Positions 15,534-23,459 of a DNA stretch of 52,414 nucleotides are shown here, piece after piece. Below the pieces are notes generated by a model. The model searched no databases. It was given only the letters and a program-made list of their open reading frames with translations, and had not been told where the DNA came from. How positions within the stretch are numbered: position 1 is the stretch's first letter; every line of letters begins with the position of its first letter. The stretch lies in contig PAFU01000048.1 of the NCBI GenBank assembly GCA_002704225.1, forward strand, positions 23,512-75,925, in the 5' to 3' direction. The DNA is from Gammaproteobacteria bacterium. GTDB lineage: Bacteria; Pseudomonadota; Gammaproteobacteria; Pseudomonadales; Azotimanducaceae. Both the position numbers and the translations under genes were made by a program.

Positions 15534-17192
15534 CTAGCTGAATCTGCGCTCTCCAGCGAGGCAGACCAACTCTGGGGAGCTTTGCACATCGAAGCGCCTG
15601 TCGAGCACTGTCGAGACAAAGTGCCATCGATTGCGCATGGCCTGAGGTGTCAACGTTATCTCTGACCAACCTCGGCGGGACGTATCCACATCAACCAAGC
15701 CCGGACTCGCATCTTTCAGCGCTTGGACTAGCTCCTCGCCGGGTACCGGTAGATAATTTTCCATACCCGGACTGCTGATCCCCGGCGTACCCACCTCGAC
15801 TCCAATTGACCGCTGTTCACTGTCGTTCAGATCAAATGCCCATGCGTTGTGGGTGTCTCCGGCTAGCGCAACGGTGTTGGCTTTGGCCTCGGCGAGCATT
15901 TTCGCGATACGATCTCGGCATGCTGGGTAGCCGTCCCATGCATCCAGATTCAGGGGCAGCCCCTGAGCCCCCAATGCCTGCATGAACGCCGTGTATTTTT
16001 TTCGCTGCTCGGACATGCCACTGTCGGCAAGTGCCGACTGAGAGAGTTTGGGAATGCCGACATTTCCCATCAATATCTGCTGCCCCAATACCTGCCAGGT
16101 CGCACCCCGGCTGGTGCTGCGTGCGACCGAGTCACTCAGCCATGCCTCTTGCTTTGCCCCCAACAACGTACGAGTCGGATCCTGCAGTTTGGCTCGGAAT
16201 GCGGCCACATCCGGTTTTCGGGGTTCATCGGCATTGGTTTGCGGGAGATATACCATGTCCTTGGCGTACTCGAACCCCCGATCACGACCTTCCAATCGCG
16301 TATCCAGCATGATGAGATCAGCCAGGTTCCCCACGGCGAAACGACGATAGATCGGTCCTTGGTCGCCACTCGCGTGCGTTCGAATCGGCATCCACTCGTC
16401 ATAGGCCTGACGCGCTGCCCGCATGCGTTGATAAAAATCGCCCTCACCGTCGTTGTGGTTCTCTGCCCCGTCCTGCCATGTGTTGTTCGCGAGTTCGTGG
16501 TCGTCCCAGACACAAATAAAGGGATGCCGCTGATGCACCGCCTGCAGATCAGGATCTGTGCGATAGAGGCCGTAACGCATCCGATAATCCTCCAGAGCGA
16601 GCACTTCATGCTTTGGCACCACATTGCGTTTGAGCACGTTACGGGCGTAATCATTGGCGTAGCCCGCCTCAGGATACTCATAAATGTAATCCCCCAAGTG
16701 CAACACCACATCCAAGTCGGTATCGGCCATGTGTCGGTAAGCGTTAAAGAAACCCTGAGGATAGTTCGAACACGACGCGACACCCATTCGGAACGATGCC
16801 ACTTGGCCAACGGGCAAGGTCTTGGTTTGTCCGGTTTCGCTGTTTACCCCGAGACTGCTGAAGCGATAAAAATAAGCGGTGCCGGGCAGTAAACCCGTTG
16901 CATCGACCTTTACAATATAATCGCGATCGGCCACAGACTGAGCCTCACCCGCCGCCACTACTCGCGTGAAGGCCCGGTCCTGAGCGACCTGCCAGCGTAC
17001 ATTCAAGGTCGTATTCGGATTCTCGGGAATCACCCGTGTCCACAAAATCACGCGGTCGGAGAGCGGATCCCCACTGGCCACGTTATGCGTAAAATAAGCT
17101 GGGGCGCTCTGCTGTTTTGCGTAGCCTCGGGTCGCCAAGGCACCCAGACCCAAACCTTGAAGCAGTCGGCGTCGGTTGATTTGCGTTGTCAT
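15534..17192 (-). CDS. phoD: Tat-exported PhoD-type alkaline phosphatase
   Basis: A 552-residue phosphodiesterase/phosphomonoesterase. ATG 17192 has GGGAGGG about 6 bases upstream; the TTG one codon earlier is not needed. The N-terminus INRRRLLQGLGLGALA is a twin-arginine signal, so the folded protein is exported to the periplasm, as is usual for PhoD. The mature part has the family segments NVASGDPLSDRVILWTRV (residues about 33-50), LHLGDYIYEY with metal-binding aspartate, WDDHE, and AGDTHNAWAF near the C-terminus. PhoD binds iron and calcium and frees phosphate from organic esters; in marine bacteria it serves phosphate starvation. No Pho box is evident by eye upstream. Upstream on the same strand is the photolyase-like gene, 134 bases away. 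Confidence 0.92.
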   Translation of the reverse strand: MTTQINRRRLLQGLGLGALATRGYAKQQSAPAYFTHNVASGDPLSDRVILWTRVIPENPNTTLNVRWQVAQDRAFTRVVAAGEAQSVADRDYIVKVDATGLLPGTAYFYRFSSLGVNSETGQTKTLPVGQVASFRMGVASCSNYPQGFFNAYRHMADTDLDVVLHLGDYIYEYPEAGYANDYARNVLKRNVVPKHEVLALEDYRMRYGLYRTDPDLQAVHQRHPFICVWDDHELANNTWQDGAENHNDGEGDFYQRMRAARQAYDEWMPIRTHASGDQGPIYRRFAVGNLADLIMLDTRLEGRDRGFEYAKDMVYLPQTNADEPRKPDVAAFRAKLQDPTRTLLGAKQEAWLSDSVARSTSRGATWQVLGQQILMGNVGIPKLSQSALADSGMSEQRKKYTAFMQALGAQGLPLNLDAWDGYPACRDRIAKMLAEAKANTVALAGDTHNAWAFDLNDSEQRSIGVEVGTPGISSPGMENYLPVPGEELVQALKDASPGLVDVDTSRRGWSEITLTPQAMRNRWHFVSTVLDRRFDVQSSPELVCLAGERRFS

Positions 17193-17326
17193 CAAAACCC
17201 TCCCTAGGATTACATGCCAAATTCAGAAGCGTCCCACGAGTCTACTATGATGCAGGATAACAATTGATGACAATCGAATTACGGTTTGATGTCTTTCGTT
17301 CCTGGCGCCTCGATCGCAACCGTTCG

Positions 17327-18664
17327 TCAGGCTTTTTCATAGAGGCGCATCACCTCCAAAAATTCCGGAATGCGCTTCCCCAACTGGAAAAATCCCTTAC
17401 TTGCATGGGGCCACACAAATCGATCGTAATCACGCATCTGCACACGCAAACCAATGCCTTTACAAGCCAATCGCTCGCGTAGCCCCTCCACTCGAATTCG
17501 GGTCGGGCCCACGGGTAAGTAGGCGCAGACCACTTCGTCCATGCGGTGTTCGACCAGCCAATCCACCAGGGCCTCGTCCCCTAGGGTGTGCGGTGCCGTA
17601 AGAACCGGTGCCTGGGCCCAGTGATGTGCCATGCGCTGCCTTGCATCGTCCAAGGCAGCGGTCACGAATTGTTCCACGAGGCCACTAGACGCCTCCAGCG
17701 CGCTACGAGGTGAAGGTGAGAGCACGACGACGCCTTCCGGCGCTGCAGACGGGAGCCACGTCAAGTCTTCTTCGGTCACCAGCATCGTGGTTCGACCGTG
17801 GTTACATCGATACTCGGAACAGCCGTTCTCCGCCGGAGCCGGCCACGGAATCTCCGTCCTCTGCAGAGCCTTGGCTGGCAGGCGTTCGGCTACAGTGAAC
17901 GTCGTCGACGCCAAACGATTGAGCCCCAGCACTTGATCGCTTCGGCTTGCCAGACGCTCCTCGGCACAGGCACGAATGTTTTGCGGTGTCGCCAAGTAGG
18001 TCTTGCCTGCCGTGTGCAGGCCAGCAACCCAACGCCAGCCCAATGTGTTGCTCGCTGGATCTCCATCCATCAGGTGACGTATAAAGAAATCAGCCCCCAA
18101 CTCCCAAGGCAGACGCAGCGTAAACACCCAGATCGACGCGAACCACATGCGCGCGTGATTGTGCAAATACCCGGTTCTTTTCAACTCATGACACCATTCG
18201 TTAAAGATCACGATGGACGTTTCGCCTGCGATCGCACGTTGGTAATCATCAAAGCATCGCGGGTTGGCTTGGATATGCTCAAGGCATGCTGGCAATTGGT
18301 GTTGGTGTGATGGCCAGAGCAAACTGCGATGCTCTAACCACCCTTTCCAGTAAGACCGCCAAAAGACTTCTTGAACAAATTTGAAGGCTTCATTGGGTGA
18401 GTGTTGATCGAGAATCTGTCCGAGCACCTCAGTTTCGTCGATCATGCGATGTCGCAAGTAGGGCGACAACACCGATACGTGGCTGTGTCGTCCTTCACCT
18501 CGATCGGTATTGCGATGGGTTTGATAGTCGCGTCCGCCCTTGGCAACGAATGCAGCCAGACGATCTAAGCCGGCGACACGGGACGGAGCTAAGGGCCAAT
18601 TGGGCGCACTGGGGCCGTCCCAATCACTGGTGTTTTGCGAGTTCGCCAACGACAATTGATGCAT
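17327..18664 (-). CDS. Photolyase/cryptochrome-like flavoprotein with FAD domain first
   Basis: A 445-residue protein. Residues about 60-270 match the helical FAD domain of photolyases and cryptochromes: SVLSPYLRH (64-72), a W-R-S-Y-W segment near 102-106, the tGYLHNHARM helix (165-173) and DGDPASNTLGWRW (200-212). In ordinary photolyases an alpha/beta antenna domain precedes this domain. Here only about 50 unrelated residues come first, and an alpha/beta-looking domain (about 310-440; strands VVVLS, PVLTA and EVVCAYL separated by helices) follows, so the order seems reversed. The FAD site suggests light-driven DNA repair or blue-light signalling; the DNA-binding capacity is untested. The start ATG is followed by a likely disordered lead. 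It faces away from the small gene at 18840. Confidence 0.78.
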   Translation of the reverse strand: MHQLSLANSQNTSDWDGPSAPNWPLAPSRVAGLDRLAAFVAKGGRDYQTHRNTDRGEGRHSHVSVLSPYLRHRMIDETEVLGQILDQHSPNEAFKFVQEVFWRSYWKGWLEHRSLLWPSHQHQLPACLEHIQANPRCFDDYQRAIAGETSIVIFNEWCHELKRTGYLHNHARMWFASIWVFTLRLPWELGADFFIRHLMDGDPASNTLGWRWVAGLHTAGKTYLATPQNIRACAEERLASRSDQVLGLNRLASTTFTVAERLPAKALQRTEIPWPAPAENGCSEYRCNHGRTTMLVTEEDLTWLPSAAPEGVVVLSPSPRSALEASSGLVEQFVTAALDDARQRMAHHWAQAPVLTAPHTLGDEALVDWLVEHRMDEVVCAYLPVGPTRIRVEGLRERLACKGIGLRVQMRDYDRFVWPHASKGFFQLGKRIPEFLEVMRLYEKA

Positions 18665-18839
18665 GCTTGCTTATCCGAACCTTTCCGGCCTTTTCTGTCC
18701 CGTCACCATGACGCTGCCGAGCGAACTTTCCAAATCGCGTCAAGGCTGTGTCCACGAGTTGGGCGGTCACCAATGAGACAAAATTAAACCTGATCGGTAG
18801 TTTTATCGACACGCTGCGGCACAACATCACAGGTAGTCT

Positions 18840-19169
18840 ATGCATCACGCTCCATGGCACTTTGAGCCAACAAACGGTGGACACGTCGCCATCGACATAC
18901 TGCAATTGCGGCCGGTCGACCCGATCGCGTATCGAATGAACGATGTTTGGGGCTACGACAGGGACGAGCTTCCCATTGAGCCCTTCGACATCGAGATCCG
19001 CATTACCGCTCCCACCGTTTTGGAGGGTTTAGAAATCTTTGCCAAGGCAGTGCAGGATTACATGCAAGAACATTTCGACGGCTACGCTCGTGAGCAATTT
19101 CTTGAGCGCCTCGAATGGCGAGACGACTACGCAGAGATCAAAGTTTGCCAGGTGCTCATGGAAGGCTGA
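18840..19169 (+). CDS. Hypothetical protein, 109 residues
   Basis: Not recognised. The 109-residue product starts at ATG 18840 with AGGT 5 bases upstream and an in-frame stop TAG just before it (18834-18836), so the start is well defined. The protein is acidic, with no signal peptide, membrane segment or repeats; strand IEIRITAPTVLEGLEIF followed by helix AVQDYMQEHF and strand YAEIKVCQVLMEG suggests a small alpha/beta domain. The gene is convergent with, and overlaps by 14 bases, the deazaflavin-type gene at 19156. It is divergent from the photolyase-like gene. A true coding sequence seems likely from its start signals and amino-acid composition. Confidence 0.6.
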   Translation: MHHAPWHFEPTNGGHVAIDILQLRPVDPIAYRMNDVWGYDRDELPIEPFDIEIRITAPTVLEGLEIFAKAVQDYMQEHFDGYAREQFLERLEWRDDYAEIKVCQVLMEG

Positions 19170-19623
19170 GCGACTGTTCGCCTCCTCCGCTCAGCTCGAT
19201 CAAAACATGTCTCGTCGCTGCCGCTTCCAGGTCCCCCGCTACGGGCTCGCCCTGAACCATTGAAACTCCGGCAAAAAATGCGCTGATCCGACTGCGTCTG
19301 CAAAAACCCGCCAGCGCCTGTGCGATTGCGTTTTGATCGCACGCTTCCACTCGCACCGATACGCCCTGACGCGCCCCCTTAACGGTGATCTCAATCGCGT
19401 CTTCCGAGAGCAGATTTTTCCACCATACCCCCGACGCGTCTGTCATACAGACAATCTTGCCCGTTGTTTCATCGCGGCCATAGCTAACGGGTATCGCATA
19501 GGCGCGCCGGGTGCGCCGGCCACTAAAACGCAAGACCATCACCTGATGGCTGAACAGCAAATGCAGTGGCGTTTCTGACAAGAAGACCACCACTTTATTG
19601 ACCAATCCAAACACTCTTTTCAT
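19156..19623 (-). CDS. Deazaflavin/flavin-dependent nitroreductase-like protein (DUF385)
   Basis: A 155-residue protein resembling the split-barrel family that includes actinobacterial F420-dependent nitroreductases (DUF385). The features seen are VLRFSGRRTRRAYAIPVSY (about 30-48), the KIVCMTDASGVWWKNL segment (56-71) and a short basic C-terminal half. GGAGG lies 6-7 bases before the ATG, a strong ribosome-binding site. Proteobacterial relatives may use FMN, haem or another cofactor instead of F420; nothing else in this window points to F420. The gene overlaps the neighbouring convergent gene by 14 bases. Likely cytoplasmic; substrate unknown. Confidence 0.75.
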   Translation of the reverse strand: MKRVFGLVNKVVVFLSETPLHLLFSHQVMVLRFSGRRTRRAYAIPVSYGRDETTGKIVCMTDASGVWWKNLLSEDAIEITVKGARQGVSVRVEACDQNAIAQALAGFCRRSRISAFFAGVSMVQGEPVAGDLEAAATRHVLIELSGGGEQSLSLP

Positions 19624-19728
19624 CGCTTTCCTCCGAGTTCAGCTTGTCAGATGTCGGATCAACCTTAGGTAAACAAATCTGCGCCAAACTTCACGACGCC
19701 TTCACGAAGTCGTCGGCATTGTGACGCC

Positions 19729-20022
19729 ATGAATGCTATCGAATCCATCAAAAGTGACCTAACGCCCAAATTTGAAGACCTGCTCTTGCATTTGAACAGC
19801 ACAGATCAGATGGCGGCCTCTGGCTTTTTCACCAAACTGTTCGTCGATCTCAACGCCGTGGCGTCAGAGGAGCAATTGCTGGAGCTTTTCATCGAGCTTT
19901 CGACCACTGCCTTTCTGGGCATCTCCTTCGACGAAATCGCGCTGGACCAGATAGACAACATTCTGATGACGGCGGAACAGATTTCTGAAACCTTCTCGGT
20001 GACCGACGAACACCCCCAGTAA
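19729..20022 (+). CDS. Hypothetical acidic protein, 97 residues
   Basis: Not recognised. A 97-residue, strongly acidic, mostly helical-looking protein (long runs of amphipathic Leu/Glu/Asp pattern, for example EEQLLELFIELS near 47-58) with no cysteines, signal or membrane segment. The start ATG lacks a clear Shine-Dalgarno. It lies 94 bases upstream of the MetX-like gene on the same strand and is divergent from the DUF385 gene. It could be a small regulator or a partner protein; no function can be given. Confidence 0.5.
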   Translation: MNAIESIKSDLTPKFEDLLLHLNSTDQMAASGFFTKLFVDLNAVASEEQLLELFIELSTTAFLGISFDEIALDQIDNILMTAEQISETFSVTDEHPQ

Positions 20023-20115
20023 GCTTAATGACGAGACGGTCTAACCTTAGATCCCTGTTCAGCTGGATCTTCGCTAAGCGATCTCATACTGTTCAGACCT
20101 CACTGGGGAGCGCGC

Positions 20116-21201
20116 GTGAAAGCAGTTGAATTGTTACAGGTTGAAGGCCGTTTCGAGATGAAGCGTGGCCATCTTCTATCACCCACCATTGCTTATGAAA
20201 CGTGGGGCACGCTCACGCCAAGGGCAGACAATGCTGTACTGATCTTCACCGGCTTGTCGCCGTCTGCTCATGCTGCTTCGTCAGAAAAAGACCCGTCCGC
20301 CGGCTGGTGGGAAGATATGATCGGCTCCGGGAAGCCCCTAGACACTGACCGGTATTTTATCGTCTGCGTGAATTCCTTGGGCAGCTGCTTTGGTAGCACT
20401 GGCGCTGCCAGCCTTGACCCGGCAACCCAACAGCCCTACCGCCTGACCTTTCCGGTGCTCACGGTCGAAGACATTGCCAACAGTGCGTCCCATGTTCTCG
20501 ATCATCTTGGCATCGAGCAACTGCACACGGTCGTGGGAGCGTCCATGGGTGGTATGACCGCTCTGGCCTTTACCTTGAATCACGCATCGCGCTGCCGTCG
20601 ACTGGTATCAATATCCTCTGCCGCTCGAGCACTGCCCCATGCCATCGCCTTGCGATCCCTGCAGCGCGAAATCATTCGCAACGATCCGCTGTGGCAGGAG
20701 GGCCAATACGATGCTGCTAATCACGGCCCGGTCAGCGGCATGCGTCTGGCCCGCAAGCTGGGCATGATCAGCTACCGTTCTGGAGAAGAATGGGCCGAAC
20801 GCTTTGGCCGCGAACGGGCACCGGATTTCGCAGAACAAGACACCCCGTTTGGTATCGACTTTGAGGTGGAATCCTATCTGGAAAGCCATGCGGATCGATT
20901 CATCGGTTCCTTCGATGCCAATTGCTATCTCTATCTTTCTCGTGCAATGGATCTCTTTGATGGCCTTGATCACGGCGGGAGCCTCGCGGCGAGTTTCAGT
21001 AGTCTTCAGCTGGAATCGGCATTGGTCATTGGCGTTCGAACCGACGCGCTGTTTCCCTTAACCCAGCAACAGGCACTTGCAGAGGCCTTGAGCGAAAAAG
21101 TACCGGATGTTGCCTTTGTCCCTTTGGACAGCATTCAGGGCCACGATTCCTTTCTCGTGGACATGGACCGGTTCAGGCCTGCTATATCCGCCTATTTCTA
21201 G
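20116..21201 (+). CDS. MetX-like homoserine/serine O-acyltransferase
   Basis: A 361-residue alpha/beta-hydrolase-fold acyltransferase of the homoserine O-acetyltransferase family. The start is GTG 20116, with GGGGAG 6 bases upstream. The nucleophile S143 is in GASMGGM; an aspartate in VRTDALFPL and the histidine in GHDSF complete the triad. The segment NSLGSCFGSTG (86-96) and the LSPSAHAAS oxyanion region (48-56) match the branch containing xanthomonad-type serine O-succinyltransferases better than classical MetX, whose equivalent is usually LGGC-x-GSTG. It should feed cysteine or methionine synthesis in the cytoplasm. No other Met or Cys gene adjoins it. Whether the acceptor is homoserine or serine and the donor acetyl- or succinyl-CoA is open. 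Confidence 0.82.
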   Translation: MKAVELLQVEGRFEMKRGHLLSPTIAYETWGTLTPRADNAVLIFTGLSPSAHAASSEKDPSAGWWEDMIGSGKPLDTDRYFIVCVNSLGSCFGSTGAASLDPATQQPYRLTFPVLTVEDIANSASHVLDHLGIEQLHTVVGASMGGMTALAFTLNHASRCRRLVSISSAARALPHAIALRSLQREIIRNDPLWQEGQYDAANHGPVSGMRLARKLGMISYRSGEEWAERFGRERAPDFAEQDTPFGIDFEVESYLESHADRFIGSFDANCYLYLSRAMDLFDGLDHGGSLAASFSSLQLESALVIGVRTDALFPLTQQQALAEALSEKVPDVAFVPLDSIQGHDSFLVDMDRFRPAISAYF

Positions 21202-21230
21202 ACCGCCCGCTAAGCGAGCAGACAAAGCGC

Positions 21231-23438
21231 CTAGACGATAGCTCGCCTACCTCGCGGTATTAGGGTGCCAACGGCTGCCGCTGGGATACCCGCTTCATTG
21301 AGCCTCTTCAGGCAGTCGTCGGCCTGCTCTGGCGGAATACAGGCCAGCAAGCCACCAGATGTCTGTGGATCGCTGAGAAGATTCAACCGATCTGTGTCCG
21401 TCGCCGAGGGCATAATCGTAAAATCGTTGAGCGCCTGCGCGTTAGCGCGTTGAATTGAACTGCGCACGCCCTGCCGGGCCAGCTGCAGGCCACCGGTCAA
21501 TATCGGTATCTCTGCCAACCTGAGCTCAACGCCACACTGGCTGGCTCGCAGCATTTCACCCAAATGGCCAATTAACCCAAACCCAGTCACATCTGTGAGC
21601 GCCCTGACCCCGTGCCGCTGAAGAATGCTCAGCGACATCCCATTGCTGGCATTCATCGAGCTAAGACAGTTGGGAACTGAGCCGGACACATGGATACCAC
21701 GCATGGCACCGGCCAAGATAACGCCTGTACCCAGCGGCTTTGTCAGCAACAGCACATCGCCGACCTGTCCTCCTGCTTTCGTCAGCGTGACCTCACCGGG
21801 TGCACCGGTTACGGTTAACGCAATGCTTAACTCCGCGCCCTCAGCGGAATGGCCTCCTACCAAGGGTGCGCCATGGGCATTGAGCACGTCCACAGCGCCG
21901 CTGAGTAACTGGAAAAGGTCCTCTTCCATCATGTGTTCTGCCATCAAGGGCAGCGTCACCAAGGCGAGTGCTGCCGTTGGCGTCGCTCCCATGGCAAATA
22001 GATCATTCAGACTGTGATGCGCGCAAATGCGCCCCAGCAGATACGGATCGTCAATCATGGCGCGAAAACCATCCACGCTCAGCAAGGTCGAGCCTGCCCC
22101 ATGGCTCACTTGGGCCGCGTCGTCGCCAATGCCGAGGCTGACGTGATCGGCCACTTGATCCGGCAGTCGCGCCAAAACCCGGCGTAACGGGTCCGCTGCG
22201 AGCTTTGCCCCACAGCCGCCACAGCGCATCAGATCGTCTGGCAGATCCGATGCCAGCTCAGCGGTCAGATCCGGCGACACGGCGTGTTCTGGCGCAGCCA
22301 TATCAGGCAGGTCGTGGTAGCGCGCCATAAAGCGCCGATCGATCCGATCTTTCAGCCGCCACAACAGACTACCCTGCAGCGCAAAGGGCCCCTTGGTTGC
22401 GATGGCATCCGGGTCATCGACACCTCCAATGCCAATCAGCGTCAGAAACGAGCGCTGGGCCTTAAACCGCGACGCTGAACCAACTAGCGATTTGCCCTGC
22501 ACCGCCAAGGCTAGATTTTGGGCTAGCACTGGCGCCGCCCGCACCGCATAAACACCGGCTTTAGCGCGCTCTTGGCCCTGCAAGTGCGCTGCGTCACCGG
22601 CGACGAAAACACTGCCATCGCTGACACTACGTAGGTCAGCGCCCACGCTTGGGAAGCCGCTTGCGTCGCAAGTTAAACCGGAAGCTGCAAGCCATTCCGG
22701 CGCCTGCACATCCGTCACCCACAGCAAGTGGTTAACGCGTCTTTCTGAGGCGTCGTCCAACTGCAGGCGATAGTCTTCGGTGGCTCGGGCGCAGTCTGTG
22801 ACGCGCTGGGGAATGTACTCAATTCGCCTACGGTCCAGGGCCCGCTTTGTCAGCGCTTTTGCTCGCTTACTCAAACCCGGCAGAAGCTTGGGTCCAATCA
22901 ACACTATCTGGGTTTGGGGCGGCAAGCTGGACCGACACGCCATGGCCATCTCCACGCCCCCAGCACCTGCGCCTACCAGACCCAGCGTCACCGGTGTTTC
23001 ATGCCCCCCGATGGCAGACTTCAAATCGGGCCATTGAGCCAAAAACCCCGTTATCGGCTTTACGGCAATACCCGGCATACCGTTGAGATTCGGGCTGGCC
23101 CCGCAGTTTATGGATAGCAAATCGTAGTGCAGGCCCGGTCGGCCCTGCAAAAGAATCCGTTTATTCGCCGTATCCAAACCCATGACCTTGGCGCAAAGAA
23201 AACGCGCTCCCGCTGCACGGCACAATGGTTCAAGGGCGATATGAATTTCATCAAGTGCGTAGTGACCGGCGATGTATCCCGGCACCATGCCGGAGTAAGG
23301 AGCGACATCGGCATCTGAAACCAGGGTCAGACGGACTCCCGGCACGGGGTACATGGCAAAGTGTTTGAGTACCTGCACATGACTGTGCCCGCCGCCAACC
23401 AGCAACAAATCACGAACCGCAGGAGTATTCGATTGCAT
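21231..23438 (-). CDS. selD: Selenide, water dikinase fused to an FAD/NAD(P) oxidoreductase
   Basis: A 735-residue fusion. Residues 1 to about 375 form an NDH-2-like pyridine-nucleotide-disulfide oxidoreductase (LLLVGGGHSHV at 11-21, second dinucleotide motif GLVGAGAGG at 153-161, FVAGDAAHL near 278). Residues about 400-735 are SelD, which makes selenophosphate from selenide and ATP, the selenium donor for selenocysteine and for selenouridine in tRNA. The catalytic pair is C409 and K412 in CGGCGAK; it is a cysteine, not a selenocysteine, form. GIGDDAAQ and VGGH carry ATP/metal-binding residues. The fused flavoprotein may supply reduced selenium; that is inference. Downstream of the CoA-transferase gene by 21 bases. 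selA, selB and tRNA-Sec are not in the window. Confidence 0.93.
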   Translation of the reverse strand: MQSNTPAVRDLLLVGGGHSHVQVLKHFAMYPVPGVRLTLVSDADVAPYSGMVPGYIAGHYALDEIHIALEPLCRAAGARFLCAKVMGLDTANKRILLQGRPGLHYDLLSINCGASPNLNGMPGIAVKPITGFLAQWPDLKSAIGGHETPVTLGLVGAGAGGVEMAMACRSSLPPQTQIVLIGPKLLPGLSKRAKALTKRALDRRRIEYIPQRVTDCARATEDYRLQLDDASERRVNHLLWVTDVQAPEWLAASGLTCDASGFPSVGADLRSVSDGSVFVAGDAAHLQGQERAKAGVYAVRAAPVLAQNLALAVQGKSLVGSASRFKAQRSFLTLIGIGGVDDPDAIATKGPFALQGSLLWRLKDRIDRRFMARYHDLPDMAAPEHAVSPDLTAELASDLPDDLMRCGGCGAKLAADPLRRVLARLPDQVADHVSLGIGDDAAQVSHGAGSTLLSVDGFRAMIDDPYLLGRICAHHSLNDLFAMGATPTAALALVTLPLMAEHMMEEDLFQLLSGAVDVLNAHGAPLVGGHSAEGAELSIALTVTGAPGEVTLTKAGGQVGDVLLLTKPLGTGVILAGAMRGIHVSGSVPNCLSSMNASNGMSLSILQRHGVRALTDVTGFGLIGHLGEMLRASQCGVELRLAEIPILTGGLQLARQGVRSSIQRANAQALNDFTIMPSATDTDRLNLLSDPQTSGGLLACIPPEQADDCLKRLNEAGIPAAAVGTLIPRGRRAIV

Positions 23439-23459
23439 GGCTGCCTGATGCTCTGAGTG

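Noticed and set aside
16136-16892. Overlapping long frames on both strands inside phoD
   Set aside because: They are shadows of a complete, motif-bearing phosphatase gene; their amino-acid composition is atypical (very rich in Arg, Trp, Cys or His, Val).
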